Shown here: positions 38,501 to 49,226 of the stretch, piece after piece
Numbering within the stretch: the stretch's first letter is position 1
Layout of the letters: every line of letters begins with the position of its first letter
NCBI RefSeq assembly: GCF_000208865.1
Contig: NC_018397.1
Span: forward strand, 5,733,748-5,797,747
DNA from: Neospora caninum Liverpool
Taxonomy: Eukaryota; Apicomplexa; Conoidasida; Eucoccidiorida; Sarcocystidae
Length of the DNA stretch: 64,000 bases
Direction: 5' to 3'
Notes under the pieces: model-generated
What the model saw: the letters and a program-made list of their open reading frames with translations, nothing else
The model's database searches: none
Told to the model about the DNA's origin: nothing
Made by a program: the position numbers and the translations under genes

Positions 38501-40503
38501 CTTCGTAGATGATCAGGTCCTGCTCGTCGTCTCTCCACGGACACTTTGGATTCTTAATTCCTACACACGAACAACCGCATGGACCAAAAAATGGGGATGC
38601 AGATGTAATGCCATAGAGACGTTCACCGAGCTAAACAGAAGGAATGCAAACTTCTTGGATTATCGATCAGTCTATGCGCGCCCGTGGACCCCCCTGATAC
38701 CTGCGCATTCGATCGTTGGTTTCCACGTTAGCATCTTGCCGTCCACTTCTAGTGAGATGCTCTCAATGTCACGAAGCTTTCCTCCTTCAGGGTAACTCGG
38801 CACGTAAAGCCATAGGAGTTTGGAAGTTGAGTCTTTCTTCGTGACTCCTGCATACTGGAGAATTTGCCATTTCCAAGCAATTTCTCCATTCTGTCAACGA
38901 AGAAGGAAACCGGAAAGCAATAAACCTCACCGGCAGCGTGCGTTTCTGTTGACAAAGCGCTGAGGGACCGACCAACCCAGATTAGGGGTGATGTGCCTGC
39001 TGTGAAAACGTGTAGTTTGTGTCATAATGGGTAATAGCTTTTTCACCTGCTCAGCCGCTCTGAGAGTGTGGTAAGGGGTCTATTCATCTGAAGGAACCTC
39101 TGCACACACCCAAGCGCTTACTTCTGCAACTAGACAAGGACGTTTGGAATTGTCTGGGCCTCGACCGCACACGTCTTCCCCGACCCAGTAGAGATTTCTA
39201 AGGCCCAGCCATCTGCGATGGTGCAACAGGCAACTCAAGGGACAGCCGGAGATATGTACTATTCGTATCAACTCCGATCGCCGTTGGTCTGCGTCCAACT
39301 GACAAACTGATCGAGGGAGTGATGGCGCCATGATGTGTGAAGACCCGCCTGGCTGTTTTAGCCTAAGCACAAAAACTTACCTTGAGTTGTCGACGACCGC
39401 CGACGTTTTGATGAGTGGAAGGCATATGAGCACCAGCAGGATACCGAGGATAACGATCCTCGTGATCATATCAGACAGTTGTTTCCCCAGGCGGCTAGCT
39501 TCAACTCGTTTGAGTGCCGCTTGCTTAGCGTTCAGAGCTGTCCGAGCTTCTTCCCGCAGTCTATCTTCTTGGTCTGTCTCGCTCCGGGCTGTTGTCATCT
39601 TGTATAGTTTCATGAGGCGAATGAGGCGGATGAGGCGAACCATTCCAATCACGCCCGTTGTGTCGGAGTCTTGCGCACAGGAGAGACATGAGAAGTCACT
39701 TGCGGCAGGATCGCTTTGGCGCTCTCGCGAAAAGCTGCGGACCCAAACACTGCATTGAGAATGTGACTGTCGTCAGCGGGCAAGTCCGAAGGAGCTCGGC
39801 CACGGACCATTCAACAAACAGGGGGGCCCCCGGGTCTCGGGAAGACTAAGTGAGTGCTACCTCCCTATGGCAAACGCTGCCTTTGCTTCAGCTAGATGGA
39901 GTTAAAGGCATGTGCGGCTATTATTCCGTTCCTCGTTGTGCGACAGAACGCACATGTCAGACCTTGGCAAGAACAGAAAAAGGTAGTTTGTATATTCCTA
40001 GGAATCCCATTTTATAAGGTGTAGCAGGGAGTAGACAGCGCCGGTGTGGCCGAACTGCAAGTTCTGTGTGCCAAGGTACCCAGGAAAGAAGACGAATTCT
40101 CGTCGTTATCCAGCCAGTCAAGTTTCCAGCTGATGAGCGCATCGGAAATCCAATCAATGTCAAGGAGGAGACTGACAGTGGCCGCCAGGTCGAGCCAGAA
40201 GAAGAAGCCCCACCTGTACCCATCTTGGATAATAGAGAACAACACGAACTCGAAAATGAAGTATAGCAGACAGATGATAAAGAGAACATAGAAGAAGTTA
40301 TCTGCTGGCTTGCCGAAGAAGCATATTCTTATGTCCTCGCCAAACAAGCAAAAGAAAGTGAAAACTGCAGTGCAAACAAGCATAAAAGGGTTGTCCATGA
40401 AATCTTGTAATTTCCGCAACTGCGGATCCTTCGTGTCGACGGTGTTATCGTCATTGTCCCCTTCTGACAACTGGTCCTGGTATTGATCTTGCTTGGACGC
40501 CAT
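35532..40503 (-). CDS. ACalpha: Alpha-type adenylyl cyclase with N-terminal channel-like domain
   Basis: Class III cyclases turn ATP into cAMP at paired catalytic domains. Thirteen exons, all in matching phase, give 822 residues: 40503-40080, 39669-39381, 39212-39122, 38890-38701, 38560-38364, 38249-38067, 37706-37554, 37447-37301, 36881-36615, 36514-36446, 36274-36125, 35964-35783, 35658-35532. The N-terminus has membrane segments S1-S3, an S4-like helix (VRLIRLIRLMKLYK), S5 (ITRIVILGILLVLICLPLI) and, after a long loop without a GYG filter, S6 (LTLFVIIVLCVLIFVFARD). The catalytic domain starts at VGFGEAGASIIGRN and carries metal-binding Asp residues in FGFCDIRSFT and NVGDAF, then GLHVGWAIEGAIGSDFKIDA. 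Gln replaces the purine-selecting Lys and Thr replaces the transition-state Asn, so activity is doubtful. Layout and length match Plasmodium AC-alpha; which paralogue this is cannot be told. The ATG has purine at -3 and G at +4. Confidence 0.92.
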
Positions 40504-43500
40504 TTCCTTCTCTTTTCTCGTAGAAAGGCTTCAACCCTTAGGAACGGAAATCCATTCTAAAAAAAGCCGTCGGTCGTAACGATACGGATCAGCCTTGTCC
40601 ACTTAGCACAACAACCGTGAGGGGCGAAAGCTTTTTTCTCGTACAGAACTGTACGGCCGCCCAACTTGTTTCTCGCTTGCCGGTGTGGTAAGGAATGGGA
40701 GTGCGTGTCGCTTGGTAGACTCGAGGATTCCCACGAACCTAGCAGGAAATCGATCGGAGGAAAAATCCCGAGCGTTTGTGTCTTGGCCGGAAAGATAGCC
40801 GATCAAAGCACTGAATATGCCCGTCTGCGCGCGTCTTTACGGCAAGTTTGAGGGGCTGGTCAATGCGTCCCAAACGTAGTGAAGAACGGGACTCCTCACC
40901 AGTTTCTGTCACCAAACACCAGAGTGGAGTCGCTGCATGCCAGTGCATGTTTTTTTCCCTGCATGTGTGTGATCAACATGGGCCGAAAGAAAACCAACCG
41001 TTTCATGGAAGGACTGCTCACACACCTAGTTTGATATCTGAAAGGAAACTGTGCTGAACCGAGAATCACGGCCGAGACTGTCAAGCCCTTGTGACATGCG
41101 TTGTTAACGATGGGACACCCTGCTACCCCTTTCCGTTTTTGACCTAACACTATCGACGATAGGTGACACTGTCTTACTCCGTTGAAATCCGGTGAGTGAA
41201 CAGGGTTGTCCATTCTTCCCAGAATTACGCGAACAGAGGTTGAATGGCACCGCGCCTTTTCACAGCTCGGTTCTTGGGTCTCCGGTGAATAGTGGTCTGG
41301 ATTTCTCTCAAACAAGCAAGTCGCACTTTCCGGCGATAACAAACCTGGCAAAAGCAAGATGCTGCCGTCATCTACTACGGAAAAGAAACGCCAATGTCCA
41401 ATTGGCCCAACAATAATTCAGAGCATGGAGCGGGCAAACAGCTGGGTTTCTGTATTTTGACACGCCTTTGCACCTAAGCGCGCGTGAGCCCTAACTGGAT
41501 CCGGCGTTGATGGCGGTCATATTTCCTTCCGCAATTTCCCTCCTTCCCGATGCCCACAACGGGAGAGCTTACACGGCTTGTTGCCGGGAAAAAAGTGTCT
41601 CGAATCCCGCTCACTGTCAAGTGCAGAGCGCGGGGACACCAAAGTATGCTAGTACAGATGGGCGTGGGTTGTGCACAGAGCATATCCCATTTTTCTAGCA
41701 TTTTCAGCACTGGTTTCCTGACTGCTTCGGGTAGCTAAGCTATCCAAACCTGTATCGATGTCGGGGAGGAACATCAGGCCGTTTACCTGGGGCTGAAAAC
41801 CTACTAATTAGGCACTCGGGGATAGACCCCCAGCGTGACATTGTCATGAATTCTGCCATGAGGCCGCTACACCGTGCAGAGCTTGCGATGCAAAAACGGT
41901 TGAGGCTGGTTTTCCTGGTGACGGTTGTAACTGCTTAGCGAGTCTCCGCGTTGAGAAGCTCTGCACGAATCCCCCCGCAAGGCTGTTGCCAGCCTTGCAA
42001 GCATAAAAGTGCAGGAGGGCCGAGCGCCCCCAGAATTGTTGCGCAGAGAGGTGAGGCGAAAAACATTTGCTCTGGGATAGGCATTGGTACCCCGCTGGCA
42101 TGCATCTGGGCCTCGATGTTGTTGGTGACCCCAGGGCAATCCGTACGTCCCTTCGAAACCCGCTGTGAGGTGACAAACGGGCACTGTCCATTTTCCGATG
42201 AGTCTGACAGGGTTGAGGCTTCTCGACGCGTTACAGCAAGGCAGAAGGCTGGCCACGTCCACGGCACACGTCACGCGTCCGACAGTTTCGCCCTTCCTTC
42301 CCTTTGGCCGGCAACGAAACAGGCTGCTGACACCATACCTCAGCCTAAAATTGTATCTGGCACACCCTATCCTGCGGTGGCCAGGAAAGATGCTCCGGAA
42401 ATACAGAGTGTACGGGCAGCAGCCAAGCCCTCTACAGAAACTGCTCCGTCGCACAAAGGGTTCACTGGCGGTTTATGCGTTGCTCTCCTGCAGATGTGCA
42501 AACCTTCGATGGTGTCTTCCCCTGTCGTACATCAAGTACAACCTTCGCGCTCCGATTCTACTGTGTCGCTTGCTGAGTGCAAAATGTATGAAACATCACG
42601 AGATGACTCCAACGAAGATCCCCGTTGTTCCTCAGTTTGGCAGACCGTCGACAGTAGAGCATAGGTCATGGCGGTTCCAGGCTCTCTATTGCTGACGCAA
42701 AAATCGGCCCATTATAGTGGAGACCATCGTCTAGGTTCTCACACTGCCCGCGATACTGCACCGAAGAAAGGATTGTTGAGTGTGTAGCCTGGAGCAAGAC
42801 ACCAGGCAGGTCCGGACCCAAGCTCCCGGACTCGGAACTCGGTCGAGGAGACACCATCATGATGAGGCACTTGCTTTGTTGTCCCGGCGCATGCGATGGG
42901 GAACTCTTACGAGGGAAAAACGTTTCTGACGGCTTTCAATAGAAGACCTGACCGTCAATTGTGACTTCTTTCAAGAGTGACACACCTTCAGATTACGCTC
43001 ATGCGCGCGGTGGGTCGGAACGGCCCTACAGCCACGTTCGCGGGGTTTGGCTCCACCAGATCCGCATGCACATGCAGCAGATTGATTTTTGCTTGAATAA
43101 CGAGAACATGCACAAAGGGTTGTCTAATCGTCTGCTACTAGTATTTGCACAGAGTTGTGTGCGTGATTAGGGTGCCTATTTCACAACAAAACAAATTGGA
43201 AAGAAGAAACAAGGCATCGCACTACCTTGCTTCCTCCTCGGCACTCTGAAGCGTCCAATTTTCCGAGGGATACAAAGGAACGCTCTTACATGCAACACCT
43301 CTCGTGATGAAGATCTTCTCCGTACAACACTGTCACGCTCGGAATGCCTCCAGCTTTCCACGGTAGAGGAAGTGACCAGATCTTTTTTTTCAGATTTGGA
43401 AGGAGCCGAACAATAGCCACCGCACTGAGTGTTTTGTCGGTCTGGCGGAAAATGTCTGTGCACATCCTTCCTGCTGCCTTTCTCTATTCCTTTGTCACCG

Positions 43501-43872
43501 CTCCAGTCTCTCCGTCATTCTGGCTGAAACCGTTTTGTCGCGGCCCCCCAACGCGACTGGCCCATGCAACTGCGCAAGTGATACATGTAAACTCGTCTTT
43601 TTGTGTTCCAATCGTCGGGTTTCTCTCCGTACCTGCCAGCGCTTTGCTCGCACAGAGTTCCTCCCCAGCTCTCGACCACCTTGTTTTCGGTGCCCTTCCT
43701 CGCGGGTCTCACCCGCCGTACCTGTCCCGTCTGCCGATCTTCCTGCTTATCGCGTCGCTGGTCGCTCGTAGGGGCAAGCTCTTTCTGCGAGAGAAAAGTT
43801 TCTTAAGGACTTGTGCCTTTCCTAGTAACACCTGCGTCGAACCCTGCGCGCTCCCTCTTGCTGTTCAGCTCT
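40504..43872. other. Divergent intergenic region with uncertain open frames
   Basis: About 3.4 kb between the start of the cyclase (minus) and the DUF167 gene (plus), so promoters of both are expected. A plus-strand frame is open at 41951-42664 (first ATG 42116; 182 residues from there) and a minus-strand frame overlaps it at 42454-41867. Neither has a recognisable domain or a clear splice partner, and antisense pairs of this kind often arise from codon bias. The last ~500 bp become pyrimidine-rich, as before other genes here. Confidence 0.4.
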
Positions 43873-45107
43873 ATGAGAGTCGGAACTGTCGTAGGCACTG
43901 CTTTTCTTGCCACTCTTCCTCGCTCGGCGTCCCCTGGCCTTTTCTTTTCTCTCACCGGAAGACAACAAGGCTCTGTTCTTTTCAACCAGAGACCGGCATT
44001 CATCCGTGGAACAGCCATGCCAAAGGTATCGCTCCTTGTTTTTTATCTTTTCCTTTTTCGTCTCTCTTCCACCCCCCTTCCCGCCCGCCCTTCTTTGTCC
44101 CTCATCTTTTATTCGTCCGACCGTTCTTGCCTCCTGGTCTCCGTTGTTTTTCAGTGCCTCCTCCCTTTGGCTTTACCGTACAATACAAGGCCCCGGCGGA
44201 CGCGCGGGTGCTCCGCTGAGGTCGCCGCTGTAAACATGCTTCCGCGCTGCCGATCACCTGACCTGCTTCGCACTCACGTGCATCTCCTCACGCTTGCAGC
44301 GTTTTCCCACATCTATCTCTATCTATCTCTATCTATCAATCTATCTGTCTATATCTATCTCTATCTATATGGTTATGTTGATACGTGCCAAAGACCAGGC
44401 GCACATGCTTGCACAAAACAGGGCTTCGCTGGGCCTTCACTGACACCCCACAAACGTCACCTTTGCGCTGGCAGCTGTCCCCGCAACGTTGTGTCTGCCC
44501 GGAGTTGCTCCGAGACGCCGTTTTGCTGTGCATGCTTCCACCTTTACCGATCTTGCCCCTTCACTAAGAAGCGGTGGGCTGTTAAAAAAGGAATCTCAAC
44601 TCCACGCTTTGTCTGTCGTTTGTAGGGGAACCGACCTGCAACGTCTGCGGCAGTGCAGAAGAAGAAACCAGAGGCAGGGAACAAGCACGAAAAGAAAGAC
44701 GAACGCAACACCACAGACAGCCAGTCGGATCTCCCCCGCTTTCTGAGGATCGTTGATGGCGGTTTGACTCTGGCGGTGCATGCAAAACCCGGAGCGAAGC
44801 AGTCACAGATTCCGTGTAAGGTTTTCGTTCTTGACCATTTCACAACTGGATTTTTACCACCGCATGTCTGTTTCGTTTCCTTTTCCGCGTCTCTGTGAGC
44901 TTCGGGAGCTGTGGAGAGACTCTCGCCATTTCCGTCTCGGATGTAGGCCTTCATGTACACAGGAAGCGAATCTGTCGACTTGCGTAATTCCATTCGTCGA
45001 CTTACTGTGTATGTTGCAGCCCTCATGCTCATATCTGCATGTACGACCCTATCCTTTCCTCTGTTTTTGCCTTACACCTCTATCGGTAGGCAGGTAAGTG
45101 GCGATGC

Positions 45108-45142
<35 letters not shown>

Positions 45143-46321
45143 TGTATCTGCATACAGACGTCTATACGCCATTATTACATATATGCAGATGCATACAGAT
45201 CTAGATAGGAATAAACCGATGTCTGCCGTGTATATATCAATATACGCATCGATATGCAGAGGGTAAAAACCTCAAGACGAATCGTGATTCGTTTGTTATT
45301 TCTTCGTGTTTGCCGCTTCAGCTATCAATGAGCAGGCTGAGCAGTTGGACGTTCAGATCGACGCCCCCGCACGCGAAGGCGCTGCGAATGAGGAGCTCTG
45401 CGACTTTCTTGCTGATGCGTGTAAGCCGTTCTTCGGCCCCGCTTGGGGTCCCTTGCATGCAGCCAGGAAAAGCGCGTTGTGCCGTCCACTCTCTCGGGGT
45501 CGAGCTTTCCGGGCTTGGACGATCGGCCGTACGGCGAGGCACGCGCCACCAAGGCAAGGCACGGCTCGTCCCCATTCTTTGTGCATGCATGCTCTTGCGC
45601 GCGTCTACAAGCCTACGTGCATGCACTTGCGTCAGCAGATGCCTAGCGAGAGTGGCACATCGCCGAGTAGCCGGCGACCTAGTTGACTCACGTGGATGAC
45701 ACTGCGGAGCAGGCGTCCCTCTCGCGGGGGGCGCGGAGACGGGGGTATTCTCGGCGTGGAGACAGCTGGTTGGTCTGCCGTCTGTGGGGCTTCCGAGCTT
45801 CTCTCGTGGCTTTAAATAGACCCTCAAACGAGGGGGACACATAACGCAGCCTCGCGCCTTCGGCCAACTCATTGCGGCGTTTGCGTGTTTTTGTTTCACT
45901 CTGCCTGGCAGTGAAGCTGAAGAAGCGCGAGGTGTCGCTGCAGTCGGGGCACAAATCTCGAGAGAAGGTGCGATGCGGGACAGCAGTTTCTCCAGAAACG
46001 AAAAGACAGCAGGCGAGATGCGGGCGCGGGTTAGTCACGGCCCGTTTGATTAGAAACCTTTGCTTTTCGGAACTCGCACATCACAAAAAGGACCCAGAGG
46101 TGAGGGGGCGTGGCGGGTAGGAAGCGCGGCGAATGCTGTAAATAAGCGAGGAAAACGTGACCCAGTTCCCCTATGTGCTTCTTTCCGAGCCTGCAAATCC
46201 CCTCCGCATAGCTTTCTTGTTTCTGTTTTTTTTGGCGTGTCAGGTTCTCTTCATCCAGACGGCCCGCACCCCTGCGGAGATTGTGACCGCGTTGAGGCAA
46301 CACAGCGAAACAACGTCCTGA
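43873..46321 (+). CDS. DUF167 / YggU family protein (C15orf40-like)
   Basis: The biochemical role of this small conserved family is not established. Five exons agree in phase: 43873-44025, 44626-44815, 45322-45420, 45912-45967 and 46244-46321 (TGA), giving 191 residues. The DUF167 core starts with LTLAVHAKPGAKQSQI, continues EQLDVQIDAPAREGAANEEL, then KKREVSLQSGHKSREK and ends in TPAEIVTALRQHS. The order, spacing and end match human C15orf40, including MPK before a Lys-rich linker. The N-terminal 48 residues are Arg/Ser/Ala/Phe-rich with little acid, like a mitochondrial presequence. The first ATG (43873) has a poor context; an in-frame ATG at 44017 (gccATG, giving MPKGNRP, 143 residues) is better. 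Intron 1 holds a TCTA repeat and intron 2 a TA repeat. The methyltransferase gene starts only 185 bp after the stop. Confidence 0.92.
44311..44371. repeat. (TCTA)n imperfect tetranucleotide repeat
   Basis: TCTA/TCTC units in intron 1 of the DUF167 gene; the first microsatellite after the repeat-free block. Confidence 0.9.
45110..45145. repeat. (TA)n microsatellite
   Basis: A TA run in intron 2 of the DUF167 gene, followed by mixed CATA/GATA sequence. Confidence 0.9.
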
Positions 46322-46506
46322 CGTTGCTCCTCGCCTCTGGCGTCTCCACTCTCGGCAAAACGTGGTCTGCAGAGACTCCGTTCCTCATCGAGGGGACCAC
46401 ACGGCCAGACTCTTTCGCTGTCCCTCGTCGCGAAGTCGCCTTCACCTCGCGGGCACGAAGCGTCGGCGGCCTCCGGGAAGGCGCTTCTCCTCTCTTGTAT
46501 GGACAC

Positions 46507-47694
46507 ATGACGCTCGAAGATCCTGCCTCCGGTGGGCGTCGCCTCTCCGCTCCCGCCGCATCTTTGGTGTCTCGGCCTGGTGCCTCCCTTCCCTGCGACG
46601 AATTTGTGTTTCCTCTGTCGAGCTTGACTGAGGCACAACAGTGGGAAGAAGATCAGTTGCGCGAGGAAGGATCTAACCTTGTTTCTCCGTTCTGCCCGGC
46701 AACGGAGGCGCAGATCCAAGCGGCGCTCTCCTTCGGGAACGTCACCCCTTCGGATGTTTTATTGGACCTCGGTGAGTGCGGGCGACCCTGCCGAAGGGCC
46801 GAGGAAACAAAGAATCGAAAACGAAACCTGTCGGGCAACGCGTAGCGGGAGCTTCAGTTCCTCTGTAAAGTGTATTCTGACTCCTGGGCGTTTTCTCTCT
46901 TCCGGTTGCTTTGTCTCCTCGCAGGCTGCGGCGACGGCCGCGTGTGCCGAACGGCCGTTCGCTCCTTTTCGGTCTCGGGAGCTCTGGGCGTGGACATCAA
47001 TCCGTTTCTTGTCAAGGAAGCCGAAGCGCTGACTCGAGATGAATTCCCGTCTTGCTGTTCTTCGTCCGATTCGTCGCGCTTCCACTTTTTCGAGCTCGGC
47101 ATTCCGTCTGACGGGGAGTCGGACACCGACCCTTCTCCAGAGGGCGACGAGGGAGGAGAGCACAGGCGAGCGACGGGGGGGAAGGACGGCGTAGATGGAG
47201 CGACCGGAACAAGTCGTGCAGAGGGGAGAAATGACGCTGTGAACTGCGGTGGAGACAACGAGGTGGGCGCACAGAACAAACACGACACACACATCCAAGC
47301 GGAAACCACGACGGAACGTGCGGAGTCTGACCCGTCTTCTTCCTCTCTTTCCTCTCTCCCAGCACCGCCTTCGGCCCGCTGCTCGGCCGAGTCGGATTTC
47401 TCTGGCTTGTCGCCTGAGTACCTTTCCTTCTTCCAGCTGGTGCGAAAGTTCCGGATTTCTGTCATCTTCATATACCTCGTTCCACGGCAGACGTCGCGAA
47501 TGAGCAAGTTTTTCCGCCTCCTTCTTCGCATGCAAGGCGTGAGAATCATTTCTCTCCGCTTCTCACTTCCAGAAGGAACGCGACAGGCAAAGAACAAGAC
47601 GGTTGTGGAGCGGTGCTTCGTGCCGCAGGGCGACGAACCAGAGCCCCTGTTTAAAGTCTACCTCTATTCCGGTAATCACGCGGCCCTCGAATGA
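46507..47694 (+). CDS. Class I SAM-dependent methyltransferase
   Basis: Two exons, 46507-46771 and 46925-47694 (TGA), join in phase to 344 residues. The family core opens with PFCPATEAQIQAAL, then motif I across the intron, DVLLDLGCGDGRVC at about residues 80-93, then LGVDINPFLVKEAEAL as the acidic post-I motif. A Gly/Glu/Thr-rich insertion of about 110 residues follows before FRISVIFIYLVPRQTS and GVRIISLRFSLPEGT, the late strands of the fold. The PF-P entry motif, GCGDGR and V.LYLVP pattern recall FAM173-type protein-lysine methyltransferases, but the substrate is not shown. The ATG at 46507 is the first in this frame downstream of the DUF167 stop and has a weak context; the frame is open upstream to about 46060, so a spliced 5' exon or a transcript shared with the DUF167 gene is possible. 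A GTAATC donor-like site near the end could extend the protein. Confidence 0.8.
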
Positions 47695-48034
47695 AATGCA
47701 TGCATCCGCCGTTGGCGGGCGTCAAGTCCACAAAGAATGCCTATGCGTGCAGGAATCGAAGCGCCCACGAAGGCATGCAGGCAAATGGGCGAATTCCCCG
47801 CCTCGACGGCAGTCGACCTCGAGCCTAGGAGACACCGTTGTCCAGCACGTCTGTGTTTTCCGTGAAGTCGCGGATATGCAGCCGGATGCTGGCTTGCCTC
47901 AAATGATACACCCGCGGCAAAAGCAGATGCAATCACTATCCACACATTCCGGGCATATAAAGCGTTCATCCAGCCACTACTCCACAGGTGTCACGCCGTG
48001 TACGTACACATATATACATATCTAGATATCGACA

Positions 48035-48038
<4 letters not shown>

Positions 48039-48072
<34 letters not shown>
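48039..48072. repeat. (TA)n microsatellite
   Basis: A pure TA run in the region downstream of the methyltransferase gene. Confidence 0.9.
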
Positions 48073-48076
<4 letters not shown>

Positions 48077-49070
48077 AGATATGCTTGCAGCTGCTGTGGA
48101 AAGAAATGTGAAGTGGGGTGAGAAGGGGGACTTAGCGTCCACAGCGAGGCCGTTTCAAAGGAAGACTGCGGTTCCTGGATATACACGTTGCGGGGTTCTT
48201 CTCTGAATCTCTCGTTTTGTGTCCACTGTCTTGGACTGTGGCGCAATTCGACAGGCTCGTCGGGCGTCGTTAGAGATCCGAGTTCGCCCCGTGCGGAAAG
48301 CGTGGACAGAAATATTTGTGGCGTTGTGCGACATTTGTGTGATGCATATGAATCCCTTTCTAAGGCACAACTGTGCGTTTTTCGTTTTGCTCCGCTTGCC
48401 AGCGAAAAACTCTCGGAGTCGAGAAATGAGGGGCCCGACGAGCAACGCAACAGAAACCAGTCGAGCGCCTTCATGAGAGGCTTTCCTTGAGGAAGCCTGT
48501 TCCTCTGAGGCGCGGGGAAATCCTCCGGTGGATTTGCACTCCGCTGCAGAGAAGGAACCCACGTTTCAAAGGCGCTTTGCTTACCCAATCCCACAAGTTC
48601 CACGAGTCTTCACATTGTCACAGGATTCCGCGCATTAGCAGACCACAGAACAGCATCTTTGCCACAGGACGAGGAAAGTGCGACCTAGCATTTACAGTCT
48701 GCCTGCGGGTTGGAGGCACTAAAGTATGGTGAAGCCAGGAGAGCAAAAGAACCCAGATGCCTCATTGCCTGGGAAAGAACTGGTCTCACGCCATCACCTC
48801 GTACGAGGTGTGCTTTCGAGGCAACACGCCAAGTCATTGAACATGTGCATGGCGCACTCAGCATATTTCCGACGCGCGTGGATTGCCTCCACTAAAAAGA
48901 CGTCCTCAGCCCGCGTAACCAGTGTCAGCTCACCGTTGAACCCTAGGATAACGCACATCGTGTTGTCCCTCCACTTTGAGGCTGAAGAACACGCGTTGCG
49001 GCCAACAATATAAAATACCTTTTACGCAAACAGCTAATTTTCTCCGCGTGTACCAAAATGCCTATCTACC

Positions 49071-49095
49071 AATATATATATATATATATATATAT
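49071..49095. repeat. (TA)n microsatellite
   Basis: A pure TA run followed by GATAGATA units, about 130 bp downstream of the stop of the possible minus-strand gene. Confidence 0.9.
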
Positions 49096-49226
49096 GGATA
49101 GATACAGAGAGAGGTATTCAGAGAGATGCAAGGATAGATAGTTAGATTTGAAATGGTGGAAAGGTGGAGGGAAAACTACAGCCGAATAGGCTGAGTGGAG
49201 ACGTTCTTCGGCTGGGAATGCAGGAA

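Larger units (their letters stand above)
47695..49226. other. Intergenic region with two TA microsatellites
   Basis: About 1.5 kb after the methyltransferase stop. A TGCATGC string follows the stop codon directly, and (TA)n arrays lie at about 48039-48072 and 49071-49095. A minus-strand frame at 48603-48022 runs into the TA array, encodes a Tyr-Ile repeat there, and lacks family similarity, so I do not call it. I see no RNA gene. Confidence 0.5.

Noticed and set aside
46060..46506. N-terminal extension of the methyltransferase frame
   Set aside because: There is no ATG in this stretch of the frame, and part of it overlaps the last intron and exon of the DUF167 gene in another phase. I took the ATG at 46507, while noting that a spliced 5' exon is possible.
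48022..48603. 193-codon minus-strand open frame
   Set aside because: It runs into the TA microsatellite (Tyr-Ile repeat), starts at a non-ATG codon, and has no family similarity.
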